A stretch of 19,266 nt of DNA from DASYXW01 sp035934405. Its GTDB lineage: Bacteria; Acidobacteriota; Terriglobia; UBA7540. The DNA lies in the NCBI GenBank assembly GCA_035934405.1, contig DASYXW010000043.1:1-19266 (forward strand), in the 5' to 3' direction. Each line of letters begins with the position of its first letter. The stretch's first letter is position 1. Of this stretch, positions 14,205 to 19,266 are shown piece by piece. A model generated the notes under the pieces. It was not told the origin of the DNA, did no database searches, and worked only from the letters and a program-made list of their open reading frames with translations. A program made the position numbers and the translations under genes.

Positions 14205-15608
14205 CTAGAACCCATCGTCCCTTTCCGGCGCCAGATTTTCGAAGCTGGTGTACGCCTTCTGGAACACGACGGGAATCTCGCCCGTCGGACCGTTGCGCTG
14301 CTTGCCGACAACGAGCCTGACCTCGACGCCCTCGTGCGGCGCGTCGCCATTCCCGGCGCCCGCCCCGATTGTATCGGGGCCCGCCTGACGCCCGCGGGAG
14401 ATGAAAATCACCACGTCGGCGTCCTGCTCGATCGAGCCGGAATCGCGCAGGTCGGAGAGTTGCGGCTCCCGGCCTTTGCCGGCCTCCGGCGCGCGGCTCA
14501 GCTGCGAGAGCGCCACCACCGGCACGTTCAACTCCTTGGCGATACTTTTGAGGCCGCGCGAGATGAAGCTGACTTCCTGCGTCCGGTTGTCGAATCGAGT
14601 CTGCCCTGTGGCCGCGCCGTGCCCGGAGACCAACTGCAGGTAGTCCACAATGATCATGTCGAGGCCTTTTTTTTCCGCCCGCAACCGGCGCGCCTTGGCC
14701 CGGATCTGCATGATGCTGAGCGCCGGCGTGTCCTCGACGTGGATCGGGGCCAAAGCCAGCCGCCCGATCGCCCCCATGACTTTGGGCCAGTCGTGTTCGC
14801 GACTGAGGAATCCGCCGCGCACCCGGTGACTATCCACTCGTCCCTCCGCGCACAAGAGCCTGAGACCCAAAGCCTCTTTCGTCATTTCCAGCGAGAAGAA
14901 CCCCACTCTTTTTCCTTTCTCGATGGCGGCGTGAGCGGCGATGTTGAGCGCCAGCGCCGTCTTGCCGAGCGAGGGCCGGGCCGCGATGATAATCAGTTCG
15001 CCGGGTTGCAACCCGCAAGTCATCTCGTCGAGCTTCTCGAGGCCGGTGGGGATGCCATTGGCGATTCTGCCGCCCTCCAACTGTTTTTGCAGGCCGGGAA
15101 GGATTTGCGTGATGCTGGTGAAGCCGGAACCCGCCTTTTCGTCGGCGGCGACCTCGAATACCTCCGTCTGCGCCGCGTCAATCAGGGTCTCCGCATCGTC
15201 GTTGCCTTCGAGGCAGCGCGAGATGGTGTTGTTCGACGCATTGATGAGCCGCCGGATGAGCGATTTTTCCTTCACGATCCGCGCGTAGGCGCTGGCCGCC
15301 GCCGTGGTGCCGATGGGGATGCCGTCGGTGAGCGAGGCAAGATAGGAAGCGCCGCCGACTTTTTCGAGAAGCCCGTCTTTCAAGAGCTCCTCCGCCAGCG
15401 TCACCAGGTCGATGGCGCGGCTGCCCTCCGAAAGCTTCTGCATCCTCTCGAACAGGACGCGGTTCGACTCCGAAAAAAAGTCGTCGCGCCCCAGAGCTTC
15501 GAGCGCCACGTTGAGGGCTTGATTGTCGAGCAGGATGGAGCCGAGCAGGGCGCGCTCGGCCTCCAGGTTGTGAGGAACCACTCTCTCGGCTGCGGCGCTG
15601 GCTGGCAT
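14205..15608 (-). CDS. dnaB: Replicative DNA helicase DnaB
   Basis: The 467-aa hexameric helicase unwinds DNA at the replication fork with primase. The N-terminal domain opens ERVVPHNLEAERALLGSILLDNQAL. After a linker the RecA-like domain shows GIPTGLEKLDEMTCGLQ, Walker A ARPSLGKTALALN (210-222), FFSLEM, Walker B MIIVDYLQLV (318-327), VVALSQLSR and the arginine-finger region DLRDSGSIEQDADVVIFI. The C-terminus is VGKQRNGPTGEIPVVFQKAYTSFENL. Walker motifs and the finger are intact. The ATG at 15608 is preceded by GAGG at six bases; an upstream in-frame start would add 21 unlike residues. Between residues ~405 and 425 is a Gly/Ala-rich insert containing a perfect DNA palindrome. In many bacteria alr follows dnaB directly; here a pilin-like gene stands between them. 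Confidence 0.96.
   Translation of the reverse strand: MPASAAAERVVPHNLEAERALLGSILLDNQALNVALEALGRDDFFSESNRVLFERMQKLSEGSRAIDLVTLAEELLKDGLLEKVGGASYLASLTDGIPIGTTAAASAYARIVKEKSLIRRLINASNNTISRCLEGNDDAETLIDAAQTEVFEVAADEKAGSGFTSITQILPGLQKQLEGGRIANGIPTGLEKLDEMTCGLQPGELIIIAARPSLGKTALALNIAAHAAIEKGKRVGFFSLEMTKEALGLRLLCAEGRVDSHRVRGGFLSREHDWPKVMGAIGRLALAPIHVEDTPALSIMQIRAKARRLRAEKKGLDMIIVDYLQLVSGHGAATGQTRFDNRTQEVSFISRGLKSIAKELNVPVVALSQLSRAPEAGKGREPQLSDLRDSGSIEQDADVVIFISRGRQAGPDTIGAGAGNGDAPHEGVEVRLVVGKQRNGPTGEIPVVFQKAYTSFENLAPERDDGF
14362..14380. repeat. Perfect 8-bp-arm palindrome inside dnaB
   Basis: GCCCCGAT (14362-14369) and ATCGGGGC (14373-14380) are separated by TGT. They encode about residues 410-416 of DnaB (GPDTIGA), within a Gly/Ala-rich stretch that does not belong to a conserved helicase motif. 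The hairpin would form in both DNA and mRNA. Confidence 0.6.
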
Positions 15609-15627
15609 GAGCTGCCTCGAACCCACG

Positions 15628-15636
15628 ATTATATCA
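15628..15636 (-). promoter_or_regulatory. Extended -10 promoter of dnaB
   Basis: On the minus strand TGATATAAT is a perfect extended -10 (TGnTATAAT). No good -35 box is present, as expected for this class. The start point would be near 15621, giving a 12-nt leader before ATG 15608. Confidence 0.55.
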
Positions 15637-15677
15637 GTTGCCCCACGGCCCCGCCTTGGGCTGCGCAGCATCCAAGC

Positions 15678-15697
15678 TAGGCTATCAAACTAGCCTA
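15678..15697 (-). repeat. Hairpin overlapping the stop of the Asp-box protein gene
   Basis: TAGGCTA (15678-15684) and TAGCCTA (15691-15697) are perfect inverted arms with a 6-nt loop. The second arm contains the TAG stop codon (15697-15695) on the minus strand. It is followed by no T-run. It could attenuate read-through into dnaB. Confidence 0.45.
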
Positions 15698-17269
15698 CTC
15701 CCTGGCCGCCTTCTTCAGCCGCCGGCCGCCGGGCGGCGGGTGAGGGCCGCGCTCCCCCTGCTCGGGCCGCGGACCGTGGTCGGAATGGGCGCCGGGAACC
15801 GGCCGGTCGAGAGCCGAACTGAAGCGCGCGCCGCCTTCGGGCGCGCTCAAGCCGCCCGTGGGCGTGTACATCGCCTCGTTGAACGTTGCGCCGTTCTTGG
15901 CCTTGGCGACGGCGAACACGCCAAACGCCTTGCCGTTCACGAAGGAGGTGGAGATGTAGTCGCCCACCATCTGCCCGAGCGTGGTCGAAGGCAACCAGCC
16001 GAGCTGCATGGGACCCGCCAGCAGCAAGGGCGCCCGCCAGGTGGCGCCGCCGTTCGACGAGGAGATGAACTGCGCGCCCAGGCGGCACGTGGAGGAAGTG
16101 CAATTCGACTTGGCGTAGAAGTAATAGGTGACGCCGACGTGCGCCGTGCTTCCCGAGGTGTTCTTGTCCACGTCAATGCCGGGGATGAAATGGTCCACGC
16201 TGCTCGTAACTGGATCTTCCGGAATGCGCGAGGGACTCGTCCAGGTGAGGCCGTCGGTGGAGGTGCTGAACACGATATCGTTCTCGGCGCACTTGGAGCG
16301 GAAGCGGCAGTCCTGCCAGGCCACGTACACGGTGCCCGCGCCATCCACCGCGGCGGAAGGCAGCGGACCGCTGCGCAGGTTGCCGGCCTCAAAGTGGTCG
16401 CTGATGCTCGAAATCGTCACCGGACTCGACCAGGTCTGGCCGCCGTCGGTGGAGCGGAACGCGATCATCTGGTTGCCCTCGATGGGCACCACCACGGTGC
16501 CATCCGGCTGCACCACGGGCTGTCCGCCGATGCCGAAGGAGTTGTTGGCGGTGTTCTTGGTCGCGCCCCAGGTGAGGCCCCCGTCGGTGGAGGTGTTCAT
16601 GTGGATGAGGTCGCCGCTCGAAGGGTCGTCCCACTCAACGTAACAATTGCCGTAGAACGGGCTGGAGGATGTGGTATCGCACGCAATCCAGTCCTTGTCG
16701 GAACTCGGCACGTTGCCGGTAACGGAAATCGGGTTATCCCAGTTGATGCCGTCCACCGAGCGGCTGACGATGACGGCCGGGATGGACTTGAAGGCATCGA
16801 CGATGGGGAGCGAGGCCACAATCCACTCGCCATGCGCCGAGTCGTAGGCCACCGAGGGGTCGCTGATGCGGTCGTAGGGATTGCCGGCGCCCTGGATGTT
16901 GGTGATGCCGGGAAGGAATCCGTTGGTCCAGGTGGCGCCGCCGTCGGTGGAGGTGGCGAAGCCGATGTCGGAACAGCCGCCGTCGGTAAAGCGGCCGGCC
17001 TGAAAGACGGAGACGATGGTGGAGCCGAAGGAGAAAGTGTCGGGCTCAACTTCAGTGGCGTGCTGGCTGCTGGAGTTGTTGAAGGTGTCCACGCTGAGCT
17101 GGGTGAGCGGAACGGGAATCACGTTCGGGGTGATGGCCGGAGACGCGTCCTGAGCCTCGATCGCGGCGGGCGCAGTGAAAAGCGCCAACGCCAGCGCCGC
17201 AAGCGCGAGGGTGGCTGCGAATCTGAAGCTGCACCGGATGACCGTCTTTAGGCACTTGGTGCTCATCAT
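15695..17269 (-). CDS. Secreted sialidase-like Asp-box beta-propeller protein
   Basis: The 524-aa product has a Sec-type signal peptide: basic start, hydrophobic core LAALALALFTAPAA at about 23-36, probable cleavage near EAQ (38-40). It is therefore exported. Six Asp-box (BNR) motifs of the S-x-D-G-x-TW type lie at about 107-114, 171-177, 227-234, 273-280, 337-343 and 404-411. This is the repeat of sialidase-fold beta-propellers. The full active-site set of a sialidase (Arg triad, Tyr/Glu) cannot be confirmed, so a binding or structural protein is as likely as a hydrolase. The last ~35 residues (after SSALDRP) are Pro/Arg-rich and look like an appended tail. ATG 17269 has GGAGA eight bases upstream; a tandem ATG lies at 17266. 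Neighbour genes do not point to a substrate. Confidence 0.85.
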   Translation of the reverse strand: MMSTKCLKTVIRCSFRFAATLALAALALALFTAPAAIEAQDASPAITPNVIPVPLTQLSVDTFNNSSSQHATEVEPDTFSFGSTIVSVFQAGRFTDGGCSDIGFATSTDGGATWTNGFLPGITNIQGAGNPYDRISDPSVAYDSAHGEWIVASLPIVDAFKSIPAVIVSRSVDGINWDNPISVTGNVPSSDKDWIACDTTSSSPFYGNCYVEWDDPSSGDLIHMNTSTDGGLTWGATKNTANNSFGIGGQPVVQPDGTVVVPIEGNQMIAFRSTDGGQTWSSPVTISSISDHFEAGNLRSGPLPSAAVDGAGTVYVAWQDCRFRSKCAENDIVFSTSTDGLTWTSPSRIPEDPVTSSVDHFIPGIDVDKNTSGSTAHVGVTYYFYAKSNCTSSTCRLGAQFISSSNGGATWRAPLLLAGPMQLGWLPSTTLGQMVGDYISTSFVNGKAFGVFAVAKAKNGATFNEAMYTPTGGLSAPEGGARFSSALDRPVPGAHSDHGPRPEQGERGPHPPPGGRRLKKAARE

Positions 17270-17415
17270 GCGTATGTTCTCCCTTAGTGTGAGTTTTTGC
17301 GCGACTACCTGGCGGAGCCGCCCGGAACGCTCCTTGCGGACTGCTTGGGCACCCTGGCAAGGTAAGTCAGAGATGCTACACCGAGCGGGCGTCGCTTGTC
17401 CAGCCAGCCGCTTCG

Positions 17416-17530
17416 GCGGTAGTGGGTCAGTTTGGGCGTTGTAGCGCCGGTCTGCGACCGGCGGTCTTTCCTTTTCAATTGAGGTCCGCCGCTCATAGAG
17501 CGGCGCTACAGCAAACTGACCCACTACCGC
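17416..17530. repeat. REPIN-like element with 19-bp terminal inverted repeats
   Basis: GCGGTAGTGGGTCAGTTTG at 17416-17434 is perfectly reverse-complemented at 17512-17530. Each arm is followed inward by TGTAGCGCCG and a short hairpin: GCCGGTC-TGC-GACCGGC on the left (17446-17462 region) and CGCCGCTC-ATA-GAGCGGCG on the right (17488-17506). This is two related REP units in opposite orientation with a ~25-bp centre, the form of a REPIN. The left half has extra bases (GGCGT) after the arm. It lies between the secreted propeller gene and the orphan ORF. REPINs are normally moved by a RAYT transposase, and none is seen here. Confidence 0.75.
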
Positions 17531-17551
17531 AACCTCCTGAATCCTGGCATC

Positions 17552-19266
17552 TCACTTCTCCCTCTCTATTGCAGAATCGGCGTCCGAACTCCGGCTCTCA
17601 GCCGGACGCCGGCTTTCGGCCTCCGATCCGGAAGCCTGGTTGACTTCCGGCTGCCGGCTCCCGGCTTCCCGATTCTCACGCCTGGTTTCCCGCTTCCGCT
17701 TTCTCGCTTCCCGCTCCCGCGCCAGGGCGTCATTCCACTCCACGAGGTTAGCGACGCCGCGCCTGGCCATGGCCTGTCGCACCTCCCAGTCAATCAACTG
17801 ACCCACCAGCTCGTGGGCCTCGCGCAGGGTGTCCGGGGGCTCGGGCTTCAGATCGTCGAACTCCGGACGCGGTCCGTAGCGGCTTTGCAGCAGCTCGCGG
17901 AGGGCGCCCTTCACCCTCTCCAACGCGGCCTCCGCGGCGTCGAACGTTTTGCAACCGTCACAGAACACGCTCAGGATTTTCGCCGCCAGCGTTTGTAAAT
18001 CTCGGGTTTCGGGGTTCGGGGTTCGGGATTCGCCGAGGATCTTGTCAAGAGCTGCCGCCTCCTGTTCCGCCCGGCGCGCAAAAATTTGCAGGCGCTCCCA
18101 CAGCGCCACGGCCAGCGAACGCACGGGATTCGGGGTTCGGGACTCGGGATTCGGGAAGGAAGAATCCAAGCCGGGACTGGGGTTTCGGGGTTCGGGATTC
18201 GGGAAGGAAGAATCCTTAGTCGCGAACTCCGAATCCCCAATCCCGAATCCCGGCTCCTCCCCGAAGGCCTGCTCCACCAGGCGGCAGAAGGCTTCGAAAT
18301 CCCCGGCATTCGTCGCCCTCAACTCCGGCATTTTCGCGCGCCGGGTGAGGCCCGGCAGCGTGTAGCGCAGGAACCGCTCGCGCTCGCTCATCCAACCGTC
18401 GGTGAGCCACCTCGCATCGCCGCCCGTGTGCCGTCCCCAATCCTCCGTCGGCCGGACGGCTAGCTCACTAGCCTCACAGGAGCGCTCGATGGCCTGGCGG
18501 CCGGCGAGGGGATTCGAGAGCCACTCTTCGCGCTCGTCGAGCGGCGCCGCCTGCTCGAAGCGGCTCACGCGCGCCAGGTAGTGAAAATGCGGGTCGGCGC
18601 CGCCGTTTTTCTCCCGCAGACGCATCCGCAGCAGGCGCTCGAGACGCCGCTCGAGCACGCCGGACTCTTCCAGGCGCCGCCCGTGGCCCAGCAGGCCGAG
18701 CCCGCCCACCAGCTCCTCGCCCAAACTCGCCAGACGCCCGGCCGGGAGCGGCCCGGCGGAGCGCTCGCGCTCCAGAATCACCTCGCCCAGCAGGAACTGC
18801 ACCCGTCGCATCTCCCACGAGGCCTGCGCGCCAAAGGCGCGGAGCCGGCGCCAGGAGACGAGCGCGGCCGAGCGGGCCAGCTTCACGGCGACCGGCCGCG
18901 GGGACTCGTCCGGCGCAAGGCGGCGCGAAAGGCGGGCGAGGAATCGGTCAAACTCATCGCGACTTTCCCCGCACAGCGGGGCGCTGCGGCGGAGGTCGAG
19001 GCAGGTGAGGCCGTGAAAGAAGTGATTGCCGTAGTTGGGCGCGTCGTAGAGGCGGGTGACGGCGCGCGCGGCAGTGATTCCGCGGTAGCAGGCTTCGAGC
19101 CGGGCCGAAGTGAGGATGTGCGGGGCCCGCGGTTTTGGGGTCCGGGGTGGGGGGTCAGGGGCTGAATCAGGGGTTGGGGGTCGGGGGTCAGGGGCCGGCG
19201 GCGCGGGCCTTTCAGATTTCAGATTTGAGATTTCAGAAGGCGAAGACTGCGCATATGAGGTTTCAG
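17552..19266 (-). CDS. Unrecognised orphan protein with heptamer-repeat insertions (5' end outside window)
   Basis: The frame is open from the right edge (19266) to TGA at 17554-17552, at least 571 codons; the true start is beyond the window. The clear region reads HILTSARLEACYRGITAARA, LYDAPNYGNHFFHGLTCLDL, RRSAPLCGESRDEFDRFL and SWRRLRAFGAQASWEMRR. This has the layout (HGLT ... GES..EF ... WRRxR) of an orphan protein family common in Acidobacteriota and Planctomycetes, whose function is unknown. Later parts are charged and helical. Four tracts are low complexity and are written in 7-nt repeats: near the entry (19133-19238), at 18124-18252, at 18004-18031 and at 17647-17723. They give Pro/Ser/Asn/Arg-rich peptides such as SSFPNPESRTPNPV. 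The frame nevertheless stays open. It may be a degenerating gene, or a protein with long disordered linkers. Confidence 0.6.
   Translation of the reverse strand, partial: ETSYAQSSPSEISNLKSERPAPPAPDPRPPTPDSAPDPPPRTPKPRAPHILTSARLEACYRGITAARAVTRLYDAPNYGNHFFHGLTCLDLRRSAPLCGESRDEFDRFLARLSRRLAPDESPRPVAVKLARSAALVSWRRLRAFGAQASWEMRRVQFLLGEVILERERSAGPLPAGRLASLGEELVGGLGLLGHGRRLEESGVLERRLERLLRMRLREKNGGADPHFHYLARVSRFEQAAPLDEREEWLSNPLAGRQAIERSCEASELAVRPTEDWGRHTGGDARWLTDGWMSERERFLRYTLPGLTRRAKMPELRATNAGDFEAFCRLVEQAFGEEPGFGIGDSEFATKDSSFPNPEPRNPSPGLDSSFPNPESRTPNPVRSLAVALWERLQIFARRAEQEAAALDKILGESRTPNPETRDLQTLAAKILSVFCDGCKTFDAAEAALERVKGALRELLQSRYGPRPEFDDLKPEPPDTLREAHELVGQLIDWEVRQAMARRGVANLVEWNDALAREREARKRKRETRRENREAGSRQPEVNQASGSEAESRRPAESRSSDADSAIEREK
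17647..17723. repeat. Heptanucleotide repeat array (11 units), C-terminal coding
   Basis: Eleven consecutive 7-nt units run from 17647 to 17723, mostly of the forms CCGGCTC, CCGGCTT, CCCGCTT, CTCGCTT and CCCGCTC, with two irregular units. They lie in the 3' coding part of the orphan ORF and encode an Arg/Glu/Lys/Ser-rich tail. The period is strict although the sequence varies. Confidence 0.7.
18004..18031. repeat. Heptanucleotide repeat GGGGTTC/GGGATTC, four units
   Basis: GGGTTTC, GGGGTTC, GGGGTTC and GGGATTC are head to tail at 18004-18031, inside the orphan ORF. They encode a Pro/Asn/Thr-rich segment (ESRTPNPET). Confidence 0.7.
18120..18252. repeat. Heptanucleotide block with 48-bp tandem duplication and inverted tail
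   Basis: CGGGATT/CGGGGTT-type units run at 18124-18158 and again at 18172-18206. TCGGGATTCGGGAAGG and following AGAATCC (24 bp in all) recur at 18144-18167 and 18192-18215, exactly 48 bp apart, so a 48-bp (16-codon) segment has been duplicated in tandem. Units of opposite orientation (GAATCCC, CAATCCC, GAATCCC) follow at 18231-18251 and could pair with the forward ones. The encoded peptide repeats DSSFPNPE-x-R. Confidence 0.75.
19133..19238. repeat. Heptanucleotide repeats of two families at the right edge
   Basis: GGGGTCA/GGGGTTG-like units fill about 19133-19194. TTCAGAT, TTCAGAT, TTGAGAT and TTCAGAA follow at 19211-19238, with a further GTTTCAG at the window end. Both lie in the N-terminal side of the orphan ORF and have the same 7-nt period as the other arrays although the unit sequences are unrelated. 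Confidence 0.65.

Noticed and set aside
14166..15680. A 504-codon plus-strand frame opposite dnaB
   Set aside because: It is a shadow of an obviously real DnaB with intact Walker motifs.
15638..17251. A 537-codon plus-strand frame opposite the Asp-box protein gene
   Set aside because: High GC leaves antisense frames open. It has Gly/Ala/Arg/Val low-complexity content, no motif and no ribosome binding site, while the minus strand has a signal peptide and six Asp boxes.
17416..17530. Intact insertion sequence
   Set aside because: The terminal inverted repeats enclose only ~77 bp with no transposase. It fits a REPIN-type or MITE-sized element better.
17393..17551. Rho-independent terminator between the orphan ORF and the propeller gene
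   Set aside because: The long inverted repeat could form a hairpin, but there is no T-run at the expected side and the structure is explained by paired REP units.
18004..18252. CRISPR array
   Set aside because: The units are 7 nt, degenerate and contiguous, with no regularly spaced unique spacers and no cas genes.

Overview
The window looks like chromosomal DNA of a GC-rich member of the Acidobacteriota, possibly an uncultured soil or metagenome lineage. This is inferred from gene types: a fused aroD-aroE gene, a zinc-ribbon/DUF4190/pilin-like fusion, secreted coiled-coil and Asp-box proteins, and an HGLT...GES orphan family. No rRNA, tRNA, CRISPR array, transposase or integrase is visible.

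Layout. 2-490 (+) is the tail of an unrecognised gene. 627-1754 (-) is an MscS-type channel, followed by about 700 bp holding one possible 60-aa membrane ORF. 2456-7660 (+) is a metabolic block: fused AroD-AroE, a quinone-oxidoreductase-like dehydrogenase, a frameshifted antitoxin-like gene, trpE, and ubiE/menG only 6 bp after trpE. 7682-8623 (-) is an exported coiled-coil protein, divergent from a metallo-beta-lactamase-fold hydrolase (8788-9516 +). 9537-10997 (-) carries an RmlD-like reductase and a small secreted protein, divergent from hisC (11063-12151 +). 12195-15608 (-) is alr, a pilin-like gene and dnaB (transcribed dnaB, pilin, alr). Upstream of these, also on the minus strand, are a secreted Asp-box beta-propeller protein (15695-17269) and a large orphan ORF running off the right edge (17552-19266).

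How it fits together. AroDE feeds the shikimate pathway to chorismate, which TrpE (tryptophan) and, through menaquinone synthesis, UbiE/MenG draw on. HisC, Alr and DnaB are housekeeping. The dehydrogenase and broken antitoxin-like gene have visibly lower GC and interrupt the aromatic block, so they look acquired.

The most unusual content is repeat architecture. (1) Degenerate repeats with a strict 7-nt period but different unit sequences occur at gene 3' ends (7617-7686, 10422-10449, 12167-12187) and inside the right-edge ORF. (2) The pilin-like gene between dnaB and alr is bounded by a diverged in-frame copy of the dnaB 3' end exactly 800 bp away, and the alr start lies in that copy. (3) A 115-bp REPIN-like element with perfect 19-bp terminal inverted repeats lies at 17416-17530. 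(4) The antitoxin-like gene is broken in a G-run. I see no defence island or other obvious multi-gene new system. The heptamer system and the dnaB-end insertion are the best candidates for undescribed biology.
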